This document shows positions 17,348 through 26,202 of a stretch of 64,000 bases of DNA, in pieces. The notes beneath the pieces were generated by a model. The model searched no databases and was not told the DNA's origin. It worked only from the letters and a program-made list of their open reading frames with translations. Where the stretch lies: the NCBI RefSeq assembly GCF_009828775.2, contig NZ_WTSY02000004.1, positions 1 through 64,000 on the forward strand. Reading direction: 5' to 3'. The first letter of the stretch is position 1. The number at the start of each line of letters is the position of its first letter. A program made the translations under genes and the position numbers. This DNA comes from Erysipelothrix aquatica (lineage in GTDB: Bacteria > Bacillota_I > Bacilli_A > Erysipelotrichales > Erysipelotrichaceae).

Positions 17348-19167
17348 GATTTGCGCTCCATGATGCTGCGTAGTCCATCCACAAGAATTTTATTTTCTTC
17401 AGGACGTTTTACTGCAATTCGAATAAACTCTTTCTTAAAGCCAGCTTTTGTTGATAAGTCTTTAATAAAAACATTATGCAGATCAAGGAGTTCTTCGGTA
17501 ACACTTTGTGCTGTATGATCACCCAAAATTTCAATCATAATGTAGTTTGCCTGAGATGGGTAGACTTTGAGGTTCGGAATTGTATTCAACTGATCTACAT
17601 AGTCGCGACGAACAGCCCTAAACTGAACCATTGCCTGTTTGAAGTCTTTCTTATACTTATCCACAATCTGCATGTAGTATTCTCCAAAGGAGTTGATGTT
17701 CCAAATGGACACATCTTTTTTAATATGGGCAATCATTGATGTATCTGCCGTTGCTAGGATGCCAAGACGGAATCCAGGTACGCCATACGATTTCGAAATA
17801 CTTTTAACTAAGTACAAATTTGGATATGTATCTAAAATATCTGATTTTAAGAGAGTACCGGCATCATTGCTTTCTGCAAAATCGATGAATGACTCATCGA
17901 GGATGAGTCGAATATTTTTTTCCTGACACCATTTGACTAGTTTTATAACGTTCTCGTGTGTAATGTAGTTTCCTGAAGGATTATCCGGATTAATCAATAT
18001 CAGTGAATCAAGGTGCTTATCTTCATAGAAATCGACCAGTGTTGCTGTATCGTATTGATAATCAACAACTGAGCTATCAAAAGGTATGACCTGCATATGA
18101 CCACAGCGATTTGGATATTCTTCGAAAGTTGGTGTGATAACCCCAATATTGCCTTCTAGAGTTTCCATTAAAGATTTAATAAGTTCCGCAGCACCATTTC
18201 CGATTACAATTTGTTCCGGACGAATTCCAAAATGTTTGGCTGCTAATAATGTATTAACGCCCATACCCGATGGATAATCACGTACCAGACGATCAAAATT
18301 TGCTTTTACTTCATCCAGCAGACGCTCATTCGGGTAGAAAGGATTCACGAGATAACAGAAGTCTATCAATTGTGGATAACGCCAGTATCCGCCATAACGT
18401 TTTTGCATTAAATCCAGTTTCTGACGTGCTGTTTGTGCGAACATAACCTGCGCGATATCAAGATCTTGAACATCATCAATTTCATACCATGTGATGCCAT
18501 CATTAAGGACAGCCTTAAATGAAACATCGGATAATTCAACCACAAACTTCAGCACGTTTTCGTAGTATTCATTAACGCCAGATGCCTTCATGTAAGCTTC
18601 CATAAACGGGACATACACGTTTTTCGAAAATTCTTTACTGAACTTATAAATATTGATTGTTTTGTAGTAAGTATCAGTATGTTGATAATTGAATGCTTGC
18701 TTGCCGATAAAATCAGTAATTGTTTTTTCATCATCAAGTGTTACAACGGTTCCATCCATCCATGCTTCGTATTTTGATACAAGAGCACTATTTGGATTTG
18801 AATCATTAAGAATGACGTCAAGCAATGCTTCATCAAAGATTAAGTCTGATTCGAGAAGAATCGTGTCCGATTCCAGTAACGCCTCATGTGCTAAGTAAAG
18901 CGAATAAATATTATTCGTTTGATCATAGATTTCATTTGTGATGAATTGGATCGGTGTTTTTATCTCAAATTCACGAATGAATGATTCTAAGACATCATTT
19001 TGATATCCGTCCACGATAATGATTCGCTCCAAATCTTTTGTATCCAATTGACGAAGTACGCGTTCAATCATTGATACGCCATTGACTTCAACCATACATT
19101 TTGGATGAACCTCAGTAAGATTCCCTAAACGGGACCCAATTCCAGCTGCGAGTATTAATGCTTGCAT
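17344..19167 (-). CDS. Fused nucleotidyltransferase / PLP-dependent aminotransferase-fold enzyme
   Basis: About 607 residues. Domain 1 (1-245) is an NTP transferase with LILAAGIGSRLG and PKCMVEVNG, closest to LicC/PntC-type cytidylyltransferases. Domain 2 (250-607) is a fold-I PLP enzyme of HisC/CobD style with INPDNPSGNY, LDESFIDF and the PLP-lysine segment KSISKSYGVPGFRLG. The ATG at 19167 has GGAGG just upstream; an upstream in-frame extension lacks these signs. The architecture resembles PntC (phosphonate cytidylyltransferase plus transaminase), but no PEP mutase is nearby. With the DUF1015 partner it may phosphorylate, activate and decarboxylate or transaminate a small amino compound, for example phosphoserine to CDP-ethanolamine. 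This is inference. Confidence 0.8.
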   Translation of the reverse strand: MQALILAAGIGSRLGNLTEVHPKCMVEVNGVSMIERVLRQLDTKDLERIIIVDGYQNDVLESFIREFEIKTPIQFITNEIYDQTNNIYSLYLAHEALLESDTILLESDLIFDEALLDVILNDSNPNSALVSKYEAWMDGTVVTLDDEKTITDFIGKQAFNYQHTDTYYKTINIYKFSKEFSKNVYVPFMEAYMKASGVNEYYENVLKFVVELSDVSFKAVLNDGITWYEIDDVQDLDIAQVMFAQTARQKLDLMQKRYGGYWRYPQLIDFCYLVNPFYPNERLLDEVKANFDRLVRDYPSGMGVNTLLAAKHFGIRPEQIVIGNGAAELIKSLMETLEGNIGVITPTFEEYPNRCGHMQVIPFDSSVVDYQYDTATLVDFYEDKHLDSLILINPDNPSGNYITHENVIKLVKWCQEKNIRLILDESFIDFAESNDAGTLLKSDILDTYPNLYLVKSISKSYGVPGFRLGILATADTSMIAHIKKDVSIWNINSFGEYYMQIVDKYKKDFKQAMVQFRAVRRDYVDQLNTIPNLKVYPSQANYIMIEILGDHTAQSVTEELLDLHNVFIKDLSTKAGFKKEFIRIAVKRPEENKILVDGLRSIMERKS

Positions 19168-19462
19168 AATTGCCTCCATGCAAAGATTTGTATCTTTGTT
19201 CAAATATACTCTAATTCTAACATAATTGAACATTACATGGAAACCCTTGTTTCTTTACACCGCTATTTCCTTCCGCAAGTACGTATTTTTTCCCTCTGCA
19301 TGTGTGACTTTCATGACATCTGTTCTATTATTACATTTCTTCACAAAAAACAGTCATTTTGCCATGACTTCAAAATAGCAATGCTCTCAAGTTTTGTAAC
19401 AATTGTGTCGTGCTGCAATTAATCCAAACGTCGTATTGTTTTATCGCTCATCGAGATGGGAT

Positions 19463-19490
19463 AAAAAAACTGAAACCTTTCGGCTTCAGT
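19463..19490 (-). terminator. Terminator of LPXTG protein gene
   Basis: On the - strand, stem ACTGAAGCC / GGTTTCAGT with a GAAA loop and seven T residues. The rest of the 19168-19497 gap holds only weak A/T-rich promoter-like sequence for the 17344-19167 gene. Confidence 0.8.
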
Positions 19491-19497
19491 TTTTCGG

Positions 19498-21792
19498 TTA
19501 TTGTTTTATTTTCTTATTCCGGAGTGAAAGTAAAATCAATCCAAGCCCCGCTACTACACCACCGGCTAAGATTGCTGAGTTGCTCGCGTACCCTGTCGCA
19601 GGTAAGACAGCTTCCTTCAAATCCCATTTCGCATACAGTGTCATGGATTTTTGTACGGTATCGGTATCAAAGTTCCACAGTGTTTCAAACGTTGGACTGG
19701 TGTACCATCCTGCGAATGTATAGCCACTTCGCGTTGGATCGTTTGGTTTCACTACTTTTGCACCGACTTCTAAATTGTGTTGGGGTGCGACGGCAGTTCC
19801 GCCATTACTCTCAAATGTCACATCATACGTGTTTACAATTGGATTTTGATTCCACTTCGCATACAGTGTCATGGAATTTTGTACGGTATCAACATCAAAG
19901 TTCCACAGTGTTTCAAACGTTGGACTGGTGTACCATCCTGCGAATGTATAGCCACTTCGCGTTGGATCGTTTGGTTTCACTACTTGAGCACCGGCTTCTA
20001 AATTGTGTTGGGGTGCGACGGCAGTTCCGCCATTGCTCTCAAATGTCACATCATACGTGTTTACAATTGGATTTTGACTCCACTTCGCATACAGTGTCAT
20101 GGAATTTTGTACGGTATCAGCATCAAAGTTCCACAGTGTTTCAAACGTTGGGCTGGTGTACCATCCTGCGAATGTATAGCCACTTCGCGTTGGATCGTTT
20201 GGTTTCACTACTTGAGCACCGGCTTCTAAATCGTGTTGGGGTGCGACGGCAGTTCCACCATTGCTTTCGAATGTCACGTCGTAAGTATCAACTGCAAGTT
20301 CTTCCCATTTTGCGTGCAAGGTTATCGTCTTTTCAACATAATCTTGACCAAAGTTCCATGGTGTCGTGTATGTATCATCTGTGAACCATCCTTTAAAAAT
20401 TGCATTGGATTTCATGGGGTCAGTTGGCTTCGTAATTTGGGCTCCGAGGTACACTTGAAGAATTGGTGCCACAGCGTCACCCCCATGACTGTCAAAATAA
20501 ACATCGTACTTAGCATCAAATGCTGGCAGATACGTTGGTGTAATAACATTCGAATCGCGGTTAATGTCAAAGGCATTATAGGAATACGAGTGTAAGACAA
20601 GACCTTGATCCATTGCATAGAAGTCAGTATCCATGTACGATCCAATATCTTCTATATCAGCACGATCGTATGCTTCGTAGAGTTCAGAATTTTTTGCGAG
20701 TTGTTCCGCTACGATATCCATCTTCGCAACATAAAAGTCAATACGTTGAATACTCCCGACGATTGAATCCGAAGAATCATAATCATAGAAGAATGTATAG
20801 CGTTCATCATCGTAGTCCTTGTCGATATCATCACGATAGACACGGTCAGCTTCAAATGTACGACCATCCTCTAAGGTCGCAATCACTTTAAAAGGAATTG
20901 TCGTAACACCAGAATCGCCGAGATGGTCATCAACAAAGTCTGCAAGATGATCCAAATCAATACCGACAGTTTTTTGTGTGGCATTTGCTTTCTGGAATGT
21001 ATTGCCTTCTTTTCGAATTACGGATGGTATATCTTCGTCTTGTAGTGTCATTGCATAGTACACACTATCATTCAATGTTTCAAGGTGGACAGGGCGTCTA
21101 ATGTGACGCGTGACCATCTCTGCTTCAACGTCAAAATTAAGATTGCGGTTTAACCCGACCATCCAGTTTAAGTTTACTAAAAGCGCATCAAACCCATCCA
21201 AAGGAACACTGACACGAGGTCCACTATACTGCGTAGACATTGAGGTTAGCTCCGACACGAAGACGGACTGATATTCATTGAACTTCGCGTGTGCGAGTGT
21301 TTTTGCTGTCGCAGGATCCGAATCACCCCAATATGTATCCCCCAATTGTTCATAGGTTCCTGTATCCTTTGAGTACTCACCTGCAAAAATTTGGATTTCA
21401 CCAGAGTTATCTGTAAATCCTTGTGGTAAAATCGTTAGATTTTGAATTTTCTTAGGTGTTCCTGATTCCCCCATGGTACCTAAATCAATCACAGCTGTTA
21501 ACTCAGCTAAATTTTCAAAGTTCTCAATTCCCTTATAATCAAAAACATAATATGTCCTTTGATCTGTCGCTGAATAGTAACTTGGACCCACGGTGTGGAT
21601 CATTTTGACATAGTCATCGATTGCTTGATCATCAATCAGTAAATCTTCTTCTTGATTATCACGTGCTGTTGCATAAACTAAATCTAAAATATCGTTCGAG
21701 TATGTTGAACTTCCTGGTCGATTCTCAGCATTCACCGGTAATGCCAAAACATACATTAAAACGACTAAACTTATGCTTAGTATTTTTTTCAT
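19498..21792 (-). CDS. LPXTG cell-wall-anchored surface protein with Listeria-Bacteroides repeats
   Basis: 764 residues. Signal peptide 1-22 (cleavage near PVNA-EN). Residues 25-420 form a novel acidic N-terminal region not matched to a known domain. Four Listeria-Bacteroides (InlB B-like) repeats of about 76 residues start near 427, 503, 579 and 655, each with YDVxF-S-GG, GxxFxGW-T and LxAKW. Sorting signal LPATG near 730 is followed by a hydrophobic segment and KNKKIKQ-like basic tail, so sortase anchors it to peptidoglycan. The last three repeats are almost identical in DNA. Likely an adhesin or host-interaction protein; ligand unknown. Confidence 0.9.
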   Translation of the reverse strand: MKKILSISLVVLMYVLALPVNAENRPGSSTYSNDILDLVYATARDNQEEDLLIDDQAIDDYVKMIHTVGPSYYSATDQRTYYVFDYKGIENFENLAELTAVIDLGTMGESGTPKKIQNLTILPQGFTDNSGEIQIFAGEYSKDTGTYEQLGDTYWGDSDPATAKTLAHAKFNEYQSVFVSELTSMSTQYSGPRVSVPLDGFDALLVNLNWMVGLNRNLNFDVEAEMVTRHIRRPVHLETLNDSVYYAMTLQDEDIPSVIRKEGNTFQKANATQKTVGIDLDHLADFVDDHLGDSGVTTIPFKVIATLEDGRTFEADRVYRDDIDKDYDDERYTFFYDYDSSDSIVGSIQRIDFYVAKMDIVAEQLAKNSELYEAYDRADIEDIGSYMDTDFYAMDQGLVLHSYSYNAFDINRDSNVITPTYLPAFDAKYDVYFDSHGGDAVAPILQVYLGAQITKPTDPMKSNAIFKGWFTDDTYTTPWNFGQDYVEKTITLHAKWEELAVDTYDVTFESNGGTAVAPQHDLEAGAQVVKPNDPTRSGYTFAGWYTSPTFETLWNFDADTVQNSMTLYAKWSQNPIVNTYDVTFESNGGTAVAPQHNLEAGAQVVKPNDPTRSGYTFAGWYTSPTFETLWNFDVDTVQNSMTLYAKWNQNPIVNTYDVTFESNGGTAVAPQHNLEVGAKVVKPNDPTRSGYTFAGWYTSPTFETLWNFDTDTVQKSMTLYAKWDLKEAVLPATGYASNSAILAGGVVAGLGLILLSLRNKKIKQ
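19628..20311. repeat. Three 228-bp coding tandem repeats
   Basis: Units start near 19628, 19856 and 20084 and are nearly identical; a fourth, diverged unit lies at about 20312-20530. Each encodes one 76-residue surface repeat. Such homogeneous repeats are prone to copy-number change. Confidence 0.9.
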
Positions 21793-21933
21793 TTTTACCC
21801 CCTTGGTTGTGAATACTATTTTAGCAGTGGAACTCTTAATAGAATGTGAAATACCTATGAATATAATACTATATTGAAGTTTGTGTTGAATTTTGTTTGA
21901 TTTTTGAAGCGGGAAATTAACTCACTATTTTTA

Positions 21934-21966
21934 CCGAACTCTTTCTTGTTAGAGTTCGGACTTTTT
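21934..21966. other. Hairpin in leader region of LPXTG gene
   Basis: Perfect 9-bp inverted repeat CCGAACTCT / AGAGTTCGG with an 8-nt loop. T residues follow on both strands, so it may be a second terminator or a leader hairpin. Confidence 0.5.
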
Positions 21967-22007
21967 AAAGAGGCAAAACACCCCCATAACGGATGTCTTG
22001 CCTCTTT
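21967..22007 (-). terminator. Terminator of the GNB/LNB operon
   Basis: Long imperfect stem AAAGAGGCAA-GACA / TGTTTTGCCTCTTT just after the stop of the 66-residue membrane protein gene, with A/T-rich flanks on both sides. Confidence 0.7.
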
Positions 22008-22013
22008 GTTTGA

Positions 22014-22190
22014 TTATTTAATTTGATAACGTTTATTGTAGCGATAGAGGACAAATAAGAGGAGTATCAATCCAATCATCATCATACCCAGACTTTGAAT
22101 ACCAATTGTCTTTTGGCCCAATATCACACATGCAACACCTATGATAAACAAGATAATTTGTAAGCTATATGATAATACTGTTTTCATCAT
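22014..22190 (-). CDS. Small membrane protein (DUF6903-like)
   Basis: About 58 residues from the ATG at 22190, with two hydrophobic helices split by GQKTIGIQSLGMMMIG and ending in LYRYNKRYQIK. It resembles the short DUF6903-type proteins that accompany sugar-utilisation operons. It overlaps the end of the GH112 gene by 26 bp, so it is cotranslated with it. Function unknown; it could assist the membrane transporter encoded upstream. Confidence 0.6.
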   Translation of the reverse strand: MMKTVLSYSLQIILFIIGVACVILGQKTIGIQSLGMMMIGLILLLFVLYRYNKRYQIK

Positions 22191-24345
22191 AGGACTCCCA
22201 TCGTAATTCTTCACTTCTTAAAATCATACTATGAGGATTTCCATTGCCATCATAAACTGTTGTACGTTGCTCATCGGCGGTATTATTGATGATCGCAACT
22301 TTCCCAATCGCGGGGTACACATTCACTTCGCAATTGAAGTTTGTCGAGAACCAACGGTGTAGTTCTGTTTCTTTTCCCGCAGCATAGAATAAACTGCGGT
22401 AGAGAATTCGTGCATTTTCTGGCGAGTAAGGAAGACCGGATAAATAGACACCGCGACCGCGACCGTATGGGTTCGCCGCAATCGTTACATTCTGATCTTG
22501 GATATCGATGACTTCAGTCTCTTTATGGGTTGCATAAATATTCGTTACAGGCTCACCACTTTCGAATGGTCGCGTTTTATCTTCCGTAATGAAGTGTTTA
22601 TCCATGGCAGTATAGAAATATTTATTTGATGAGAGTGTTAGACCACGTTCCCGCTCAACCCCTAAGATATCTGCAAGTTGGAAGAATTTTCCGGACTTAT
22701 CGTATGCACTGGGTTCACCCACACCGACGAATCCATGACCTTCATGAACCCATTGGCGGATGATGCTGACCACTTCTGGATCATTCCAATTGCTTCCACC
22801 ACTCATCGCGGTTCCTGCTTGACCGGCATTAATCACGACATCAATATTCGCTAAGTCCCCTTGTTTCACATCGTCAAAGTTTATAAACTTCACATCGACA
22901 CTCATCCCACTTAAAGCATCCATCATGCCATAGAAAGAGTATGTTTGTTTGTACCATAACTCATGCGCAACCATAAAGGCTTGCCAGCTTCGTAAACGAC
23001 CCCATGAGTTTAAAATTCCAACAGTTAAATTGGCATGCGGCTTCACATCTTCAATGTTTTCAATTATATCTCTAAATTGATCGGCAATCCGTTCGACATA
23101 ATCGACAAATTTAGGGAATTGGTAAGCAAGACTTGGATAACCACCATAGCCAATACGATTCACAGGTTTACGCATGATTGCACGGCGTGCTCGTAACCAA
23201 TTATCTGATGCTTCAATTACAGGGTCATTTCCCTCGCGGAAGGTATCAGGGAAGAAGTAAGGCAGGAAACGACCCTCAGTGTATTTAACATGTGGAATAT
23301 CTGCAATAACACGAAGGCTCGCACCGCCTCCGACAGAACCAACAACGGCATCCAAACCAATTGAAGCGAAATGCTCACCATACGGTTCGGTACCAATCCA
23401 GTTGTCACCTAAGAACATCATCGCTTCTTTACCATGGGCATGAACCATATCGACCAGTTCTTTTGCACGACTTGCGACAAAGCGTTGTTGGAAATCAATG
23501 TAATCAAGGTAACGTTGTGTTGGTTCGTTAAAGGTTGAGTTGTACGTTCCTGCTTGGATGAAGTCTTCGGCAAGCAAACGATAACCGTGTTCTATTTCAA
23601 ATGCTTTCAAAGCTGCGGGTGACACACTAGCACCATACCCAAACCAATCGACAAACTTATCTTTTTTCATATCGTTAAAAAATAACGTGAAATGGTAGAA
23701 GAAGGTGGTGAATCGGACCACATCTGTTTTCGGATTGTTTTCTAACCATGTCTGCAATGTTGCTTTCATGAATTCCCATGATTTGGGACCACGGGCATCA
23801 AACGGTATGTCTTTCGGAACATCACCCCAATTATTCGTTAAGTGGTTGTACATCTGTGTTGGATCCCACATCACAAAGGCTAAGAAGTTGACCGTGTATT
23901 CGTGGAAAGGTTGCACATTATTAATTGTGACAGATTGTGTTGCCACATCATAAGTCCATGCTTCCACAGGTAGTAATTCGCCCGTTGTTCGGTTATGTAC
24001 TTGCCACCATTCTTTGGGATCTTCCAGAGTATTGGGTTGAATTTGTTCGGTAAAGAACCCTTTTAAAATTTCAATTGTCACGGACGTTGATGTCGCAATG
24101 GTGCGTTCACTCATAACAAAAATTTGTTGGGTTTCATCCAAGTGTTGTAAGGCAAACTCATTATAGTTTCGAGCTACAAAATACGTTGTATAGATTTTTG
24201 CATCCAAATCTTTCACACGTTCTTCTAACTTTGTCCCATCACTATCACGGATTGCATCAGCCCCCCATCGTCGCATCAATTCTTTCGTTTCATCATAAAA
24301 CTCATGTTCGCCAGGTAATGTAAGTCGGCCTTTTGTATCGCTCAT
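22165..24345 (-). CDS. 1,3-beta-galactosyl-N-acetylhexosamine phosphorylase, GH112 (intact copy)
   Basis: 726 residues, full length for GH112 (LnpA/GnpA). It phosphorolyses galacto-N-biose or lacto-N-biose I, from mucin glycans or milk oligosaccharides, into galactose-1-phosphate and GalNAc or GlcNAc inside the cell. The TIM-barrel region includes MMFLGDNWIGTEPYGEHF with the likely general-acid Asp, and a C-terminal sandwich ends in FNCEVNVYPAIGKVA. Nearly identical to the disrupted copy at 27738-29918. Last enzyme gene of the transporter operon; TTAGGAG ribosome binding site. GalT, GalE and NahK partners are not in the window. Confidence 0.92.
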   Translation of the reverse strand: MSDTKGRLTLPGEHEFYDETKELMRRWGADAIRDSDGTKLEERVKDLDAKIYTTYFVARNYNEFALQHLDETQQIFVMSERTIATSTSVTIEILKGFFTEQIQPNTLEDPKEWWQVHNRTTGELLPVEAWTYDVATQSVTINNVQPFHEYTVNFLAFVMWDPTQMYNHLTNNWGDVPKDIPFDARGPKSWEFMKATLQTWLENNPKTDVVRFTTFFYHFTLFFNDMKKDKFVDWFGYGASVSPAALKAFEIEHGYRLLAEDFIQAGTYNSTFNEPTQRYLDYIDFQQRFVASRAKELVDMVHAHGKEAMMFLGDNWIGTEPYGEHFASIGLDAVVGSVGGGASLRVIADIPHVKYTEGRFLPYFFPDTFREGNDPVIEASDNWLRARRAIMRKPVNRIGYGGYPSLAYQFPKFVDYVERIADQFRDIIENIEDVKPHANLTVGILNSWGRLRSWQAFMVAHELWYKQTYSFYGMMDALSGMSVDVKFINFDDVKQGDLANIDVVINAGQAGTAMSGGSNWNDPEVVSIIRQWVHEGHGFVGVGEPSAYDKSGKFFQLADILGVERERGLTLSSNKYFYTAMDKHFITEDKTRPFESGEPVTNIYATHKETEVIDIQDQNVTIAANPYGRGRGVYLSGLPYSPENARILYRSLFYAAGKETELHRWFSTNFNCEVNVYPAIGKVAIINNTADEQRTTVYDGNGNPHSMILRSEELRWESYDENSIII

Positions 24346-24361
24346 AATAATCTCCTAATCT
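22230..24361. repeat. Long direct repeat, copy 1 (GH112 gene)
   Basis: About 2.1 kb nearly identical to 27803-29934, collinear without indels at an offset of 5573 bp. The match includes the ribosome binding site (CTCCTAATCT on the + strand) and fades over the last few codons of the gene. Confidence 0.9.
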
Positions 24362-25233
24362 TTCAATCCACCAAGAGTCATCCCTTGGGTTAATTTGTTT
24401 TGCACAAAGATGTACAAAATTAAGGTTGGAAGCATGACAATCACCAATCCCGCATACAACGGTCCTGGATTAGCAGCTCCTCGTGCAGCCTGTTGCAAAT
24501 TGATCAAACCAACAGGTAAGGTTTTGGTTGCGCCGGGCATCAGTGTGAGGGCAATAATATATTCATTCCAAAACGATAGAAAATTGAATAGGATGACTGT
24601 CACAATGCTCGGTTTGGCCATCGGTATCATTATTTTCATCATCGTTTGAAAATGCGAAGCACCGTCAATGGATGCCGCTTCTTCAAATGCATGGGGTAAC
24701 GTTTTGAAGTATCCGGATAACAGATAGATTGTGAACGGCAATGCTGTCGCCGCATAAACCAATGCAAGTGTGAAGCGATTGTTGATGAAGACATCACCAA
24801 ACACGGCTTTAACCCCCTGGTTCCATTCCAGTAGCATTAAGAATATCGGAACAACAATATAGTTAACGTTAATAAAGAGACCTGCCATAAAAAGACTATT
24901 GATGGGTTTCTTAAATTTAAAGTCAAAACGCGATAACACGTATGCAGCCGGTATCGCCGTAACAAGCAAGATTACAATTGCCAATGCTGTCACGATAATC
25001 GATGTCATAAAATACTCGCCCATTTTGGCTTGGTTGAATGCATCGATATAGTTTTGAAAATGGAAGGATTCGGGAAGTTTCCAAGGATTCATAAAGAATT
25101 CCGCTGGAGCTTTCACCGATGCGAGAAATACCCAACCTAACGGAATAATGATAGAAATTGCCAGTGTTATTAACGCAACATATACAAACAGTTTGTAGAG
25201 TTTATCAATTGGCATATTTTTAAGCTTTGTCAT
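24355..25233 (-). CDS. Carbohydrate ABC transporter permease 2 (MalG type)
   Basis: 292 residues, six predicted transmembrane helices, with the EAA loop EEAASIDGASHFQTMMKIMIPMAKP (first residues EEAASIDGAS near 200) that docks the ATPase. CUT1-family inner-membrane subunit. It starts 12 bp after the previous permease and ends 9 bp before the GH112 gene, so the substrate is probably galacto-N-biose/lacto-N-biose. No ATPase gene is in this operon; a shared MsmK/MalK-type ATPase elsewhere is expected. Confidence 0.92.
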   Translation of the reverse strand: MTKLKNMPIDKLYKLFVYVALITLAISIIIPLGWVFLASVKAPAEFFMNPWKLPESFHFQNYIDAFNQAKMGEYFMTSIIVTALAIVILLVTAIPAAYVLSRFDFKFKKPINSLFMAGLFINVNYIVVPIFLMLLEWNQGVKAVFGDVFINNRFTLALVYAATALPFTIYLLSGYFKTLPHAFEEAASIDGASHFQTMMKIMIPMAKPSIVTVILFNFLSFWNEYIIALTLMPGATKTLPVGLINLQQAARGAANPGPLYAGLVIVMLPTLILYIFVQNKLTQGMTLGGLKD

Positions 25234-25245
25234 TTTACGCTCCTT

Positions 25246-26142
25246 CTACATTTGTATGGTGTCACGCTTGGTAACACGATTAATAATGGCTGATAAAGCA
25301 AACGAGAATACAAAGACGATGACACCAATTGCCATACCATAGCCATAAGATGCATTGTCATAAGATTGTTTGTATAAGTAACTTAAGAAAACTTCACTGG
25401 ATCCACCCGGTCCTCCCGAGGTCAAGACTTTTACAAATAAGAAACTCATATTAATCGTCGATATAACAAAGAATGTCAGTGTCGTTCGAAGATTCGTCCA
25501 GATTAGGGGTAAAGTAATTTGAAAGAATTGTCGTGTTTTTGATGCGCCTTCAATTTTAGCGGCTTCATACATATGCTCAGGTATACTACTAATGCTTGCC
25601 ATATACATAACCATATAGTAACCAACTGCCTGCCAAACCATTGCTCCAATAATTGAATACAAGACAATATTCGGATCTCCTAGAAACTGTATGCTTTGCC
25701 AGGTATCCGGTTTAAATAATGCAATGATACTATTTAAGAGACCGCCTTGATCCACAGCATATATCTGCGCAAATACCGCTGAAATTACAGCTACCGATAA
25801 TATATTTGGAATATAGAAGATTACGCGAAAGAATCCTTTCCCCTTCACATTTTCACGGACTAGGACATTCGCAAAGAGAATGGCAAAGGTAAACGTTACA
25901 AGCGTCACAATAACGATTAATAGTACGGTATTTTGAAACGACTGGATAAATTTTTGGTCTTCAAACAGGGTTACAAAATTACTCAAACCAACGAACGTTT
26001 TGTTGGCTGATAACCCACCCCACTTAAACAACGACATATAGAAGATATTGAGGGTTGGATAAACCATAAAGACACCAATTAGAATTAGAGCCGGCGCCAA
26101 ACATGCAATGATAAAGCGATTTCGGGATTTTTTGTGGATCAT
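25246..26142 (-). CDS. Carbohydrate ABC transporter permease 1 (MalF type)
   Basis: 298 residues, six transmembrane helices, EAA loop YEAAKIEGASKTRQFFQITL near 200-220. CUT1-family partner of the following permease. Basic N-terminus IHKKSRNRF precedes the first helix. It follows the binding-protein gene by 60 bp in the same operon. GAGG-containing ribosome binding site. Confidence 0.92.
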   Translation of the reverse strand: MIHKKSRNRFIIACLAPALILIGVFMVYPTLNIFYMSLFKWGGLSANKTFVGLSNFVTLFEDQKFIQSFQNTVLLIVIVTLVTFTFAILFANVLVRENVKGKGFFRVIFYIPNILSVAVISAVFAQIYAVDQGGLLNSIIALFKPDTWQSIQFLGDPNIVLYSIIGAMVWQAVGYYMVMYMASISSIPEHMYEAAKIEGASKTRQFFQITLPLIWTNLRTTLTFFVISTINMSFLFVKVLTSGGPGGSSEVFLSYLYKQSYDNASYGYGMAIGVIVFVFSFALSAIINRVTKRDTIQM

Positions 26143-26202
26143 AAGCTACCTCTTCTCATAATAAGGGCGATGAATAGACATCCATCGCCGTTAAACTTCG
26201 TA

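Noticed and set aside
19777-20595. Three similar open frames on the + strand, 228 bp apart
   Set aside because: They are antisense echoes of the 228-bp repeats in the LPXTG gene, not genes or a CRISPR array; unit length and coding strand explain them.
22205-22240. Possible programmed frameshift at the 3' end of GH112 copy 1
   Set aside because: The different ends of the two copies are explained by the edge of the duplicated segment.
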